A stretch of DNA of 64,000 nt from Ghiorsea sp. (GCA_030949605.1 JAUZSH010000033.1:62001-126000), one strand, 5' to 3'. Positions 8,499 through 20,081 are shown, numbered from the stretch's first letter. Translations and numbers: made by a program. The notes: a model not told the origin generated them from the sequence alone.

Positions 8499-11400
8499 CT
8501 ACATTAATACGCGTTCAATACCGCCATCTTTAATGCGTTCAACAAACATTTCCTGCCAATCATCACCGTGCAGTTGTTTAGCCAGTTCGACAACAATATA
8601 ATCCGCCTCAACCCCTGATACATCTTCAAGGCGAGATAGGCCTTGCAAACATGCAGGGCATGATGTGAGAATTTTTTGGTTTTCATCACCCAATAGTTTC
8701 AGCTTTTCACTCGCTTCAACCATTTTCTCTTCTTTTCGCGCTCTTATTTTTCCTGAAATTTCTGGGTGAGCCGCCGCCAGTGTACCTGCTTCAGCGCAGC
8801 ATTCTTCCGACTCCACTGATTTTTTATTAAGCAGTGATTCAATCACGACTTCTGAACCATGGCGTTTCAAAGGATTATGACATGGCTCATGATACATATA
8901 CTGCACCCCTTCCACATCATCCACACTTACCCCTTTGGTCATCAAATACTCGTGAATATCAATCAAAGGTGCATCCTTAAACACCTCTTGAAGCTCATAA
9001 CGCTCCAGTTGGTCATAACATGTGCCACAAGATACAATCACCGCCTCAAAATCAAGATACGATAGCGCATTTTTCAAGCGATGAAATAATACACGGTTAT
9101 CGTATGTCATTTGATCACCTTGTTTATGGTCGCCTGATGCTGTGCTTGGATAACCACAACATAAATAAGACGGTGGTAACACCACATTCAAACCCAAATC
9201 AAACAACATGGCTTGTGTAGCAATGCCGACTTGTGAGAATAAACGCTCTGAACCACAACCAGGAAAGTAAAATACCGCTTTACCATTGGATTTTTTCGGA
9301 TCGCGTAGAATCGGAATCATATTTTTATCGCGTGATTCAATGCCTAGAATTTGGCGCGATGTTTTAAGCGGCAATGTTGGCAATGGGCGCTCAACAAAGT
9401 TAATGATTTGCGCCTGAATACCTTCCAAGTTCCGTGTTGCTGCGGGTTTATCTTTAACAAAACCCATGATTTTAGCAGCTTTATGCAACCATTGATGCCC
9501 TTTGTAACTCCAGCGAATCCCCACTTCGCGCACGATTTTAAGCAAGTCAGGGTTTTGAATCACCAAAAACATCAAGGATAATTTCGACACAATATTAAAG
9601 CGTGCTTGACCTTTATCTTTAAGTAATGCACGCATTTTTTCAGTGACTGCACCAAAATCAATATCCACAGGGCATGGTGCTTCGCATTTATGACAAATCG
9701 TACAGTGGTTGGCAACATCATGCAGTCCTTCAAATTGCTCAAAGGAGATACCAGCACCCGTTTGTGACTCATACAAAAAAGCTTCAATGATAGCACCAGA
9801 TGCTTGAATCTTATTGCGCGGTGAATACAACATATTGGCACGAGGAAAATGCGTGTTACATACAGGTTTACACTTACCGCAACGCAAACATGGTGAAATT
9901 TCTTCCGAAAGCTCTGTTAAATCCGCAGCTTCCATAATCACAGCTTCATGTTCCAATAAATTAAAGCTTGGTGTGTAAGTCAAACTCAAGTCCAAGCCTG
10001 GCTGAAGCTTACCACGGTTAAACAAGTCTTCGGGGTCTACACTTTTTAAATAATGCGCTGTTTCGGCTAATATCTCATCACTTAAATAGGCTAGCTTGGT
10101 GATACCAATGCCATGCTCACCAGAAATCACACCGCCCAATTCTTCAGCTTTTTGCATCACCTTTTCAACCACATGATGTGCTTTACGCATCATCATATAG
10201 TCATTTGAATTGACAGGGATATTGGTATGCACATTACCATCGCCAGCATGCATATGTGTGGCAACAACAATACGCCCTGAAAGCACACTTTGGTGAATGG
10301 CTTTGATTCTATCGACCAAACCATCATTTCCTTGCAAACGCTCCAATAATGGTGCTTCCACTTCTTTACGGTATGAAATGCGTAAATCACCACGCTGGAT
10401 GACAGCAAACAACGTCTCTTCATTGGTATAATGAACACCCTCAAGGTCGCTGGAAAAACCTTGAGCAGGCTGGTGCAACGACTTCAAAAACTGTTGCCAC
10501 TTTTGTTGTGCCGCATCAACAACACCCAAGCAGGTCTCCAACTTCTCACCCAAGTATACATCATCTTCAAGACCCAGTTCTTGACGCACAAGCTGGTCAT
10601 CAGAATTCAACTTGGCTTTGGTCTCCACAAAATAAGTGGTTAAATCTTTCAACATATCCAACTTGTTGGCGATAGAGTTTTCAATATTCAGCAACTCAAC
10701 ATAATCATTGTATTCAGAAAGACGTGGCAATGGAATCACCACATCTTCATTCATTTTAAAGGCACGAGTATGCTTGGCGATGGCTGCCATACGCCCCCTA
10801 TCACCCCAGAAGCGACCCCTGTCTTCTTTAGAAATCGCCACAAAACCTTCACCATTACCATCGGATGCAAACTTACAAATATCCGCGCAAGCTTGGGCAA
10901 CACTTTTCTCATCATCCCCCGATACATCAATCAGTAATACCACGCGAGGGCGTTCTCTGCGCGTAGCTTTGCTGACATAATTGATTGCCTTAACATACTT
11001 CTCATCAAAATGCTCAAAACCTTCGAGATAAACATGTTCAATGGCATCCACATGGGTTTTGATATTGACCAAGGCTTGGGTTGCATCATCTAACCTTTGC
11101 CCAAAAAACTCACAACACACTGTGCGTGTGACATCATAAGCACGGTGTAAAATGAAGGTAGCTTCCGTAATAAAACCATCAGTCCCCTCTTTTTGAATAC
11201 CTGGTAAACCACCCATAGCCTTGCGCGTCACATCCTTACCTAAACCTTCACGGCGGAAGATTGAACCTGCTAAATTCAATATGTCTTCGGATATCACTTG
11301 ACCCGTGTCTGCAGATGTTTTGGTCAGTTTAAATTGCACTTCACTTTCATCATGCAACTTGCCCATATTATGATTCAAACGCTCAACCAATAACCAATGT

Positions 11401-12305
11401 CCATCGGGTGTAACCATCTTCCAACTTAAGAGATTATCAACACAAGTTCCCCAAATCACCGCATGTTTACCACCCGCATTGGAAGCCACATTACCACCAA
11501 TCGTACATGCCCAAAGGCTTGTGGGGTCAGTTGCAAAAACATTGGGTTTGGAGGCATCCATGACTTTACCTGTCACTGCCCCTGCACCCGCAGAAATTGT
11601 GGCAACTTCACCTTTTTCACCAATATTTTGGGTAATGACTTTGCCAATATAGTCGAATTTCTCGACATTGATAATCACGGAGTCGTTAGAAAGCGGCACT
11701 GAACCACCACACAGTCCCGTTCCTCCACCACGTGGAATCACCACCAAATCAAGATCAGCAATGGCGCGAATTAAACCTGGTAACTCTTCGGCTGTATCGG
11801 GCGTAAGCACACAGAAAGGTAAATGTGAACGCCAATCCGTAGCATCAGTGGCATGGTGACTTAAAGTAAAGGCATCAAAGTGAACATTGTTTTTATGCGT
11901 ATGTTTAGTAAGAACGCGTTTTGCATTGCGCCTGCGTTTATTTTCTTGCTCAAACCAACCGTAAAAATCTTTAAGCATTCGCTCAGTACAACACACAACT
12001 TTTATGGCGCGTTTATTATCAGCTGCACTATCCTTAATGCGTGTTATGCGTTTTTGATGCTGGTAGCGCATTTTTTTAAGTCGTTTAGGGTGTTTAAGCA
12101 AATCATTCTTGAGGAAGATGTTGCGCTCCACAACCCAAACATCACCCAGTATATCAAACAACAAACGCGCAGAACTACCTGTTTTACGCTGAGACCTAAG
12201 CACATTCAAATCATCCCAAATTTCTTCACTTAAAAAACGTTTCACAATCTCACGGTCTGAGTAAGATGTATAGTTGTAGGGTATTTCGCGGATATGCTCG
12301 CTCAC
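8499..12305 (-). CDS. Large FAD/Fe-S oxidoreductase (DUF3683 type, D-lactate dehydrogenase-like)
   Basis: Fused flavo-iron-sulfur protein of about 1268 residues. In order: an N-terminal ~150-residue region as in DUF3683 proteins; an FAD-binding type 4 domain with VIPRGGGTGLCGG; an FAD oxidase C-terminal domain with THMHAGDGNVHTNIP and GEHGIG; two ferredoxin clusters (CLRCGKCKPVC, CTICHKCEAPCPVD); and two CCG domains (FPGCGSERLF, YLCCGYPS, YHEPCHNPLK, EECCAEAG) as in GlpC/HdrB/LldE. The layout matches enzymes that oxidise D-lactate or another 2-hydroxy acid and pass electrons to quinone; the substrate is not certain. GTG at 12305 is preferred: GGAG lies eight bases upstream, while the GTG at 12314 overlaps that site. 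Divergent from maeB. Confidence 0.85.
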   Translation of the reverse strand: MSEHIREIPYNYTSYSDREIVKRFLSEEIWDDLNVLRSQRKTGSSARLLFDILGDVWVVERNIFLKNDLLKHPKRLKKMRYQHQKRITRIKDSAADNKRAIKVVCCTERMLKDFYGWFEQENKRRRNAKRVLTKHTHKNNVHFDAFTLSHHATDATDWRSHLPFCVLTPDTAEELPGLIRAIADLDLVVIPRGGGTGLCGGSVPLSNDSVIINVEKFDYIGKVITQNIGEKGEVATISAGAGAVTGKVMDASKPNVFATDPTSLWACTIGGNVASNAGGKHAVIWGTCVDNLLSWKMVTPDGHWLLVERLNHNMGKLHDESEVQFKLTKTSADTGQVISEDILNLAGSIFRREGLGKDVTRKAMGGLPGIQKEGTDGFITEATFILHRAYDVTRTVCCEFFGQRLDDATQALVNIKTHVDAIEHVYLEGFEHFDEKYVKAINYVSKATRRERPRVVLLIDVSGDDEKSVAQACADICKFASDGNGEGFVAISKEDRGRFWGDRGRMAAIAKHTRAFKMNEDVVIPLPRLSEYNDYVELLNIENSIANKLDMLKDLTTYFVETKAKLNSDDQLVRQELGLEDDVYLGEKLETCLGVVDAAQQKWQQFLKSLHQPAQGFSSDLEGVHYTNEETLFAVIQRGDLRISYRKEVEAPLLERLQGNDGLVDRIKAIHQSVLSGRIVVATHMHAGDGNVHTNIPVNSNDYMMMRKAHHVVEKVMQKAEELGGVISGEHGIGITKLAYLSDEILAETAHYLKSVDPEDLFNRGKLQPGLDLSLTYTPSFNLLEHEAVIMEAADLTELSEEISPCLRCGKCKPVCNTHFPRANMLYSPRNKIQASGAIIEAFLYESQTGAGISFEQFEGLHDVANHCTICHKCEAPCPVDIDFGAVTEKMRALLKDKGQARFNIVSKLSLMFLVIQNPDLLKIVREVGIRWSYKGHQWLHKAAKIMGFVKDKPAATRNLEGIQAQIINFVERPLPTLPLKTSRQILGIESRDKNMIPILRDPKKSNGKAVFYFPGCGSERLFSQVGIATQAMLFDLGLNVVLPPSYLCCGYPSTASGDHKQGDQMTYDNRVLFHRLKNALSYLDFEAVIVSCGTCYDQLERYELQEVFKDAPLIDIHEYLMTKGVSVDDVEGVQYMYHEPCHNPLKRHGSEVVIESLLNKKSVESEECCAEAGTLAAAHPEISGKIRARKEEKMVEASEKLKLLGDENQKILTSCPACLQGLSRLEDVSGVEADYIVVELAKQLHGDDWQEMFVERIKDGGIERVLM

Positions 12306-12474
12306 AAATATCACTCCATAGTATGCAGGTTATAACAGTATCAACTGCGCTTGTTGAAAAAAATCAGCGCCAGCGTAACAGTCTTACATGAAAATAAACT
12401 AAATGAATTTGTAACTGTTATCATTTGCATCAAATGGTTAGGGTGCGCTCAGATGATCACAGGAGACCTTAAAC

Positions 12475-14757
12475 ATGGCAAATAATGATGATTCATTTTC
12501 AGCATTCGACCAAGCAGCATTGGATTACCACAGCAAACCCACCCCTGGTAAAATCAGTGTTAAACCCAGCAAACCTTGTGTAACCCAACGCGACCTTGCT
12601 TTGGCTTATTCTCCTGGCGTTGCCATTCCCTGCTTAGAAATTGAAAAAGATCCGTCTAAAGCTGATTTGTATACATCCCGTGCTAACCTCGTTGGGGTTA
12701 TTAGTAATGGTACTGCCGTATTGGGTTTGGGGAACATTGGCGCGCTTGCCAGCAAACCTGTGATGGAAGGTAAAGGTATTTTATTTAAACGCTTTGCTGA
12801 TATTGATGTGTTTGATATTGAAATTGATGAACTTGATCCCATGGCATTTGTCGAAACCGTTGCCCGCTTAGAGCCAACCTTTGGTGGCATCAACTTGGAA
12901 GACATCAAAGCACCTGAATGTTTTATCATTGAAGAAGAGTTGAAGAAACGAGTCAACATCCCAGTATTGCATGATGACCAACACGGTACTGCCGTGATTA
13001 CAGCCGCTGCACTGATTAACGCATTGATTTTACAAGATAAAAAGATTGAAGATGTGAAAATTGTATGCCTTGGTGCAGGTGCGGCAGGTTTCGCCTGCAT
13101 GAAGCTGATTGAAGAATTGGGCGCACAGAAAAAGAACATGTACTTTCTCGACCGTAAAGGTGTGATATATAAAAACCGAGGCGATGAATTACCCTTCCAT
13201 AAAGCCTACTTTGCCAATGGTGACAAGGATACTGACCTTGAAGGAATCATGGTTGATGCAGATGTATTTTTAGGTTTATCGCAAGGCAATATGGTGAGCC
13301 CTGAAATGCTCAAGAGTATGGCGGATAAACCCGTTGTCTTTGCTATGGCAAACCCAACACCCGAAATCAACTATGATGTCGCTATGGCAGCTCGCCCCGA
13401 TTTAATTATGGCAACAGGTCGCTCTGACCATCCCAATCAAGTCAACAATGTCCTTGGATTCCCATTTTTATTCCGTGGTGCTTTGGATGTTCGCGCCACC
13501 ACATTCAACGAAGAAATGAAAATTGCTGCCGTACATGCGTTAGCTGAATTAGCCCGTGAAGAAGTCCCTGCATCTGTACTTAAAGTATATGGCGAGAATG
13601 ACCTTCGCTTTGGTCCGAAATATATTTTGCCCAAACCTTTTGACCCACGTTTGATTGAAGTTGTACCCACGGCTGTTGCCAAAGCTGCCGTAGACACAGG
13701 TGTTGCAAGGCAACCGATAACTGACTTTAAAGCATATGCACAAGACTTGGCTGGACGCATTGACCAATCGCGCACATTTATGCGGTTACTCACCGAAAAG
13801 GCCAATCAGCAACCTGCACGGTTGGTCTTACCCGAAGGTGAAGATGCAACTGTGATTCACGCTGCATCGGTCATGGCAAATGATGGCATTGCCAAACCAC
13901 TCTTGCTTGGCGACCCTCAAGTGATTCAAACCCAAGCCAAGATGATGCGCCTCGATATAAGCAAGGTTGAAATCATCGACCCACACCATGAAGACTCTCG
14001 CTTTGAAAGTCTTGCGGATGCACTCTATTTTGATCGCAAGCGTCAAGGTGTATTGCGTCATGAAGCCATCAAAATACTGCGTCATGATAAGAATATTTTA
14101 GGCTCACTATTGGTTCGTCAAGGCTTTGCAGATGGCATGCTCACAGGACGCACCAAACATTATCCCGATGCCTTAAGTCCTATTCTCAAGGTGCTCGGGC
14201 ATGATGAAAAAACAGGGCAACATCATCATGTTTATGGTATGTATATCCTTATCATGGAAGAACGCGCTTACTTTTTGGCAGACTGTACGGTTAACGTGGA
14301 TATGAATGCCAAGCAACTGGCAGAACTCGCCAAGCAAACCGCCGACACTGTTGCATCGTTAGGTTGGGAACCCAAAGTTGCCATGCTATCATTCTCCAAC
14401 TTTGGTAGCTCCAACCACCCTGAATCCAAGAAAGTGGCTGATGCTGTTGCTATGTTACACGACCATCACCCTGACTTGATTGTTGATGGTGAAATGCAGG
14501 CTGACACTGCTGTTAATGTGGATATCATCAGTAGCTACCCCTTCTCCAAGCTGCAAGATAAGGCAAATGTTTTAATCTTCCCCACCATGCAAGCTGGTAA
14601 TATTGCATACAAACTACTCAAGGAGCTTAGTGGTGCTACGGCCATCGGTCCTATCTTGATGGGTTTACCCCAGCAGGTTCATGTCTTGCAAACTGGAGCA
14701 AGTGTTGATGATATTGTAAATATGGCTACGATAGCTTCAGTGCGCACAAAAGCTTAA
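12475..14757 (+). CDS. maeB: NADP-type malic enzyme with phosphotransacetylase-like domain
   Basis: 760 residues, the normal size of MaeB. The first ~430 residues are the malic enzyme (SPGVAIPCLEI, LPV..HDDQHGTAV as PVLHDDQHGTAV, nucleotide-binding CLGAGAAGFAC). The remainder is a phosphate acetyl/butyryltransferase-like domain (RLVLPEGEDATVIHAA, MLTGRTKHYPDAL), thought to be regulatory, binding acetyl-CoA. It oxidatively decarboxylates malate to pyruvate with NADP+, supplying NADPH and C3 units. AGGAGACC lies seven bases before the ATG. A Crp/Fnr-type regulator follows after 18 bases, so the pair is probably one transcript. Confidence 0.95.
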   Translation: MANNDDSFSAFDQAALDYHSKPTPGKISVKPSKPCVTQRDLALAYSPGVAIPCLEIEKDPSKADLYTSRANLVGVISNGTAVLGLGNIGALASKPVMEGKGILFKRFADIDVFDIEIDELDPMAFVETVARLEPTFGGINLEDIKAPECFIIEEELKKRVNIPVLHDDQHGTAVITAAALINALILQDKKIEDVKIVCLGAGAAGFACMKLIEELGAQKKNMYFLDRKGVIYKNRGDELPFHKAYFANGDKDTDLEGIMVDADVFLGLSQGNMVSPEMLKSMADKPVVFAMANPTPEINYDVAMAARPDLIMATGRSDHPNQVNNVLGFPFLFRGALDVRATTFNEEMKIAAVHALAELAREEVPASVLKVYGENDLRFGPKYILPKPFDPRLIEVVPTAVAKAAVDTGVARQPITDFKAYAQDLAGRIDQSRTFMRLLTEKANQQPARLVLPEGEDATVIHAASVMANDGIAKPLLLGDPQVIQTQAKMMRLDISKVEIIDPHHEDSRFESLADALYFDRKRQGVLRHEAIKILRHDKNILGSLLVRQGFADGMLTGRTKHYPDALSPILKVLGHDEKTGQHHHVYGMYILIMEERAYFLADCTVNVDMNAKQLAELAKQTADTVASLGWEPKVAMLSFSNFGSSNHPESKKVADAVAMLHDHHPDLIVDGEMQADTAVNVDIISSYPFSKLQDKANVLIFPTMQAGNIAYKLLKELSGATAIGPILMGLPQQVHVLQTGASVDDIVNMATIASVRTKA

Positions 14758-14775
14758 CAACACAGGGAGAGGAAG

Positions 14776-15462
14776 TTGCAAGAAATTTTAAAGCATATTC
14801 CGTTGTTTTCGGAACTAAATAGTGAAGAACTGACATCTGTTTACAAGCTGATTAGCATTAATGATGTGGCTAAAAAAACTGTTGTTTTACATGAGGGTGA
14901 AGAAGGCGGTTCTCTCTTCATTATTCTCGATGGCTCGGTTAAAATATCTTATTATGCGCCCGATGGGCGTGAAATTGTTCTCTCCTTGCTTGAGAAAGGT
15001 GCTTACTTTGGTGAAATGTCACTCTTGGACAAAGAGCCTCGTTCAGCAACCGTGAGTACGCTAACCAACTCTAAGCTGGCTCAAATTCGTAGTGTAGATT
15101 TTGAACGCCTATTGCTACAACAACCCAAAGTTTCTCTCAAGTTACTCGCGGAAACCGTCAACCGCTTACGTCGCACCAGCCAGTTACTGGAACGCGTGAG
15201 CACAATGGATGTTCCGCATCGTTTGTATTATTATCTTAAAGATTTCGGCACTCGTTTTGGCTCAACGGATGCCACTGGTGCATGTATTGTCAAGCTACCT
15301 ACGCATCAGCTCATTGCTGATCAATTATCCACCAGCCGTGAGACCATCTCGCGCGCTGCAAGTGCGCTTAAAAAAGAAGGTATTCTTGAAAAAACAGATA
15401 CCCCTGGCAAGTCAAAAATAAACATGCTTGCGCTTGAAACACTTTTACAGGCAATCTATTAA
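14776..15462 (+). CDS. Crp/Fnr-family transcription regulator
   Basis: 228 residues beginning with TTG at 14776, preceded by AGGGAGAGGAAG. The N-terminal cyclic-nucleotide-type beta-roll has EGEEGGSLFIILDGSVKIS and YFGEMSLLDKEPRSATV. The C-terminal winged helix has LPTHQLIADQLSTSRETISR, the recognition-helix region. The GEMSLLD..RSATV phosphate-binding cassette resembles cAMP-binding members. There is no N-terminal cysteine cluster, so it is not an FNR-type [4Fe-4S] sensor. The position directly behind maeB suggests control of, or co-expression with, carbon metabolism; this is inference. Confidence 0.88.
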   Translation: MQEILKHIPLFSELNSEELTSVYKLISINDVAKKTVVLHEGEEGGSLFIILDGSVKISYYAPDGREIVLSLLEKGAYFGEMSLLDKEPRSATVSTLTNSKLAQIRSVDFERLLLQQPKVSLKLLAETVNRLRRTSQLLERVSTMDVPHRLYYYLKDFGTRFGSTDATGACIVKLPTHQLIADQLSTSRETISRAASALKKEGILEKTDTPGKSKINMLALETLLQAIY

Positions 15463-15548
15463 TATCCATAGACATCGCCCAACCAGCTACTTATGCTGCT
15501 GCTTAAAATAAAATTGAACCATTGAACCAAACCTTTTGGAGTTAAACC

Positions 15549-18068
15549 ATGGATGAGAACAACCTAAACCCTGCAATTCCTGTCTTGATTGAAGATGAGA
15601 TGAAAAGCTCATACCTTGATTATGCCATGAGTGTTATCATCGGTAGGGCTTTACCTGACGCAAGGGATGGTTTAAAACCCGTACATCGTCGCATTTTATA
15701 TGCCATGCAAGACTTGGGATCAACCTCGGATAAACCTTACAAAAAATCAGCACGTATTGTTGGTGATGTGATTGGTAAGTACCATCCACACGGCGACACT
15801 GCTGTTTATGATGCCATGGTACGTATGGCACAGCCTTGGAGCATGCGTCATGTGCTTGTTGATGGTCAAGGTAACTTTGGCTCAGTGGATGGCGACTCCC
15901 CCGCTGCCATGCGTTACACCGAGTCTCGCATGAGTAAACTTTCTGCTGAATTATTGGCTGATCTTGATAAAGATACCGTTGATTTTGGACCCAACTATGA
16001 TGAGTCCCTATCTGAACCCAAAGTTCTTCCAGCCAAATTCCCTAACCTACTTGTCAATGGCTCTCAAGGTATTGCTGTGGGTATGGCAACCAATATCCCG
16101 CCACACAACTTGGGCGAAGCCATCAATGCTATTATTGCACTCACAAAAAATATTGATATTTCCGATGAAGAACTGATGCAAATCATGCCTGGTCCTGATT
16201 TTCCAACAGCAGGTTTCATTTATGGTCGCAAAGGTATGCGTGATGCATTTGCTAGCGGTCGTGGCTCGGTCACCATGCGTGCTAAGGTTGTCATTGAACG
16301 CAATGCTCGAACCAAACGCGAAGCATTGGTTGTTGCTGAACTTCCCTACCAGGTCAACAAAGCCAAACTGCATAAACATATTGCTGAGTTAGCACGTGAC
16401 AAAAAACTCGAAGGTATCTCTGAAGTTCGTGATGAATCTGATCGTGATGGTATGCGTTTGGTCATTGATTTAAAACGTGGTGAAGTTCCTGAAATCATTA
16501 TCAATAACCTCTACAAACAAACACCCATGCAGTGCAATTTCAGCTGCAACTATTTGTCTTTGCTTGATGGGCAGCCTAAGCTTTGTGGCGTTCGTGAATT
16601 GTTATTGCATTTCTTAGATCACCGCCGCCAAGTGGTGACTCGCCGTTGTTTGTTTGATTTGAAAAAAGCAGAAGGAAAACTACATATTTTAGAAGGTTTA
16701 TTGATTGCATTGGATAATATTGATGCTGTTATTAAACTTATTCGTGCCAGCAAAACAGGGGCTGAAGCCAAAGAAAATTTATGCAGTACCTTCAAGTTGT
16801 CTGACAAACAAGCTCAAGCCATTCTGGATATGCGTTTGCAACGTTTGACGGGGCTTGAATACGATAAAATCAAAACTGACCATGATCAAACACTCTCTGT
16901 AATCACCTTCTTGAAAGAAATTTTAGCTGACGAAAAATTACTGATGAAAGTTATTGTTGAAGAGTTGGAAATGGTGCGCGATAAATATGCCACACCAAGA
17001 CTTTCGCAAATTATTGATGAAACTGCAGAGTTATCTATTGAAGATTTAATCACCGAAGAAGACATGGTGGTTACCATTTCCAATGAAGGTTACATCAAGC
17101 GTAATGCGACAACCTTATACCGCGCCCAGCGTCGTGGCGGTAAAGGCAAAACAGCCATGACCACCAAGGAAGCCGACTTTGTACAACAACTCATGGTAGC
17201 CTCAACCCATGACTTCTTGTTATTTTTCTCTAATAAAGGTCGTGTATTCCGCAAAAAAGTTTATGAAATACCACAAGCTGGTCGGGCTACCCGAGGTAAA
17301 GCTTTGGTCAACCTTCTTCCTGTTGAAAAAGGTGAAAAAATTTCTGCAACACTGGCAGTGCGTGAGTTTGAAGAAGATAAATTTATTATCATGGCAACAA
17401 CCAATGGTTTAATCAAAAAAACACGTCTCACAGAATACAAAAATATTCGCACCAGCGGTATTGTTGCCATTCGTTTGGATGACAATGACGACCTGATGGC
17501 AGTGGCTATTTCCAATGGTGAGCAAGACATCATGCTTGCCTCAAGCAATGGCAAAGCCATTCGCTTTAGCGAAAAAGATGCCCGACCACTTAGCCGTAGC
17601 ACCCGTGGTGTGACAGGCATTCGTATGAGTGATGATAGTCGTGTCATTTCTATGGCTGTGGTGGCTGATAAAGCAACATTACTCGCAGTATCTGAAAATG
17701 GATTTGGTAAACGCACATCTGTTCGCGAATACAACACCCAAAAACGTGGAGGGCAAGGTGTGTTCACACTAAAAACAGGTGGACGAAATGGTGATATGGT
17801 TGCAGCCCTACAAGTGATTGATGATGACCAAGTGATGATGATGACAGACTCAGGTCGTCTGGTGCGGATTCGTATGAATGGTGTATCTGTGATTGGACGC
17901 AACACACAAGGTGTAACCCTCATTGACTGCTCGAAAAAAGAGCGTGTGATTGGTGCAGTTCGTGTTGCAGAAAAACAAGATGAGCAAGATTATACAGTGG
18001 TCGAAAGCGACTTTGATGCCGTTGAACCAACTCAAACTGACACAGACACAGAAGGAACAAGTGAATGA
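15549..18068 (+). CDS. gyrA: DNA gyrase subunit A
   Basis: 839 residues. The N-terminal breakage-reunion domain has [17 protein letters not shown], the quinolone-determining stretch [18 protein letters not shown] and the catalytic tyrosine in [10 protein letters not shown]. The C-terminal beta-pinwheel carries the gyrase-specific GyrA box QRRGGKG, which separates it from ParC. The position equivalent to E. coli Ser83 is Thr and Asp87 is conserved; Thr occurs naturally in several lineages. An acidic, threonine-rich tail ends the protein. GGAG lies seven bases before the ATG. The stop overlaps the serS start (ATGA). Confidence 0.97.
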   Translation: MDENNLNPAIPVLIEDEMKSSYLDYAMSVIIGRALPDARDGLKPVHRRILYAMQDLGSTSDKPYKKSARIVGDVIGKYHPHGDTAVYDAMVRMAQPWSMRHVLVDGQGNFGSVDGDSPAAMRYTESRMSKLSAELLADLDKDTVDFGPNYDESLSEPKVLPAKFPNLLVNGSQGIAVGMATNIPPHNLGEAINAIIALTKNIDISDEELMQIMPGPDFPTAGFIYGRKGMRDAFASGRGSVTMRAKVVIERNARTKREALVVAELPYQVNKAKLHKHIAELARDKKLEGISEVRDESDRDGMRLVIDLKRGEVPEIIINNLYKQTPMQCNFSCNYLSLLDGQPKLCGVRELLLHFLDHRRQVVTRRCLFDLKKAEGKLHILEGLLIALDNIDAVIKLIRASKTGAEAKENLCSTFKLSDKQAQAILDMRLQRLTGLEYDKIKTDHDQTLSVITFLKEILADEKLLMKVIVEELEMVRDKYATPRLSQIIDETAELSIEDLITEEDMVVTISNEGYIKRNATTLYRAQRRGGKGKTAMTTKEADFVQQLMVASTHDFLLFFSNKGRVFRKKVYEIPQAGRATRGKALVNLLPVEKGEKISATLAVREFEEDKFIIMATTNGLIKKTRLTEYKNIRTSGIVAIRLDDNDDLMAVAISNGEQDIMLASSNGKAIRFSEKDARPLSRSTRGVTGIRMSDDSRVISMAVVADKATLLAVSENGFGKRTSVREYNTQKRGGQGVFTLKTGGRNGDMVAALQVIDDDQVMMMTDSGRLVRIRMNGVSVIGRNTQGVTLIDCSKKERVIGAVRVAEKQDEQDYTVVESDFDAVEPTQTDTDTEGTSE

Positions 18069-19345
18069 TCGACCGCAAAGCACTGCGCAGCAATGCCGCC
18101 GCCATGGAAGAAGCACTCAAAAAGCGTAATGCAACAACAGTTGCTGAAGATTCTGCTTGGGCAAAAGCCCTAACACTTGATGCAGAGCAACGCAGGCTTA
18201 AAAGTATATCGGAAGCACAGCAAGCTGAACGCAACCGTGTTTCAAAGCTCATCGGAAAAAAGAAAGGTGCTGGTGAAGATGCATCCGAAGAACTAAAACG
18301 TATGGGAGAAGTCGGCAAAGAAAGTAAAGCTTTGGCTGCTCAAACCAAAGACGCTGAAGATGCTTTTCATTCCGCACTTTTAGAAATACCCAATATTCCT
18401 CATCCATCTGTACCGTATGGAAAAGATGAAAGTGATAACATCGAAATACGTTGTTGGGGTAAGCCTAGACAAGACGAAGTGCCAGACCATTGGGATATTG
18501 GCGAACAATTAGGTATTCTAGACTTTGATACTGGTGCAAAAATTGCAGGCAGCAGGTTTTCTATTCTCAAAGGTACTGGCGCACGTTTGGAGCGGGCTCT
18601 CATGCAGTTCATGCTGGATAGCCATGTTGATAAACATGGCTATGAAGAAGTTTGGGTACCTGCGATTGCCAATCGAAAAACCATGACAGGCACAGGTCAA
18701 CTACCTAAATTTGAAGATGATTTGTACCGCCTTGAAGGCGAGGATTTATTTCTTATCCCCACTGCCGAAGTTCCTGTGACCAATATGTATCAGGATAGCA
18801 TTCTTGAAGCAGAGCAATTACCTATTAAACATTGTGCCTACACACCATGCTTCCGCCGTGAAGCAGGTTCTGCTGGGCGTGATACACGCGGCATGATTCG
18901 TCAACACCAATTTGATAAAGTTGAGCTTGTGCAACTTGTCCACCCCGACCATGCTCTAACAGCACTTGATGAGTTATTATCTCATGCAATTGCTATCCTT
19001 GAAGCCTTAGAGCTCCCCTATCGCTTGGTCAACCTTTGCGGTGGCGATTTGGGTTTTTCCGCCGAAAAAACTTTTGATTTGGAAGTTTGGCTGCCCAGTC
19101 AAAATACATACCGTGAAATATCTTCATGCTCATCTTGTGGTCAGTTTCAAGGAAGACGTGCTGGTATTCGCTTTCGTGATGAAAAAGGTAAGCCTCAAGC
19201 CGTTAGCACACTCAATGGTTCGGGTTTAGCCATTGGACGAACACTGGTGGCTATTCTCGAAAACTACTGGAACAGCGATGGCAACGTGTCTATACCCAAG
19301 GTTTTACAACCCTATATGGGGCAACTCACTCAAATGAAGGCATAA
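18065..19345 (+). CDS. serS: Seryl-tRNA synthetase
   Basis: 426 residues, standard for bacterial SerS. An N-terminal coiled-coil arm (about residues 30-100) binds the tRNA; the class II catalytic core shows [26 protein letters not shown], motif 2 [20 protein letters not shown] and motif 3 [17 protein letters not shown]. It charges tRNA-Ser with serine. Its start codon overlaps the gyrA stop, with GAAGGA eight bases upstream, and bamD follows after three bases, so gyrA-serS-bamD and the next lipoprotein gene form a tight operon. Confidence 0.97.
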   Translation: MIDRKALRSNAAAMEEALKKRNATTVAEDSAWAKALTLDAEQRRLKSISEAQQAERNRVSKLIGKKKGAGEDASEELKRMGEVGKESKALAAQTKDAEDAFHSALLEIPNIPHPSVPYGKDESDNIEIRCWGKPRQDEVPDHWDIGEQLGILDFDTGAKIAGSRFSILKGTGARLERALMQFMLDSHVDKHGYEEVWVPAIANRKTMTGTGQLPKFEDDLYRLEGEDLFLIPTAEVPVTNMYQDSILEAEQLPIKHCAYTPCFRREAGSAGRDTRGMIRQHQFDKVELVQLVHPDHALTALDELLSHAIAILEALELPYRLVNLCGGDLGFSAEKTFDLEVWLPSQNTYREISSCSSCGQFQGRRAGIRFRDEKGKPQAVSTLNGSGLAIGRTLVAILENYWNSDGNVSIPKVLQPYMGQLTQMKA

Positions 19346-19348
19346 AAA

Positions 19349-20080
19349 ATGATGCGAATATATTTCATTTTCACGACACTCATGACACTGATGCTCGCAT
19401 CATGTGCAACTGCCGATTTATCACTATCTGAATCAGCGGAACGTGATTATTTTAAAGCAGAACGTCTTGTTCAAAGTGAGCAGTATGCAAGAGCTGGGCA
19501 ATACCTACAAAAGTATATTGCTAACTATCCATACAGCAAATATGCCACGGCTGCTCAAATACTTCGCATAAAAACTGCATACTTGAATGATGAGTTTATT
19601 CTCAGCGAAACACTTACTTCTCGTTTTATCACTGCCCATCCTGAACACCCACAACGTGATTATGCAGAATATACGCTTGGCATGAGTTATTATGAACAAT
19701 CCGAAAGTGCCAAACACGAACAGGTATTCTCTAAAAAAGCCAAAGATACCTTTCTTGCACTCAATAAACGCAATCCAAACAATGCCTACGCCCAAGAGGC
19801 TATACAAAAAATACAAATACTTACCAACCGTATTGCTGAGCATGAAATGATTATTGGTAAGTTTTATTATGAGCGTCATTTATATGTTGGTGCAATCAAC
19901 CGCTTCATTGTAGTAAAAAATAAATTTATAGAATCCAATATTGCTCCTGAATCATTGTATTGGCTCGCTGCATCTTATTTGGCTTTGCAGCAAAAAGTAT
20001 ACGCCCACGAAGTCATCCAACAGCTTCAAAGCACTTTTGCTGGTAATGCATGGCAAAAGAAAGCTGAAAAGTTAATCTAA
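19349..20080 (+). CDS. bamD: Outer-membrane assembly lipoprotein BamD
   Basis: 243 residues with a lipoprotein signal (hydrophobic stretch then LASC as lipobox) and five TPR-like helical repeats (for example YFKAERLVQSEQYARAGQYL, YAEYTLGMSYYEQ). BamD is the essential lipoprotein of the BAM complex, which inserts beta-barrel proteins into the outer membrane. AAGG lies eight bases before ATG 19349. Length and repeat arrangement match the family. Operon member with serS upstream and a small lipoprotein gene one base downstream. Confidence 0.88.
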   Translation: MMRIYFIFTTLMTLMLASCATADLSLSESAERDYFKAERLVQSEQYARAGQYLQKYIANYPYSKYATAAQILRIKTAYLNDEFILSETLTSRFITAHPEHPQRDYAEYTLGMSYYEQSESAKHEQVFSKKAKDTFLALNKRNPNNAYAQEAIQKIQILTNRIAEHEMIIGKFYYERHLYVGAINRFIVVKNKFIESNIAPESLYWLAASYLALQQKVYAHEVIQQLQSTFAGNAWQKKAEKLI

Positions 20081-20081
20081 A

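Noticed and set aside
14776-15462. FNR oxygen sensor
   Set aside because: It lacks the N-terminal cysteine cluster needed for the [4Fe-4S] centre, so it is only called Crp/Fnr family.
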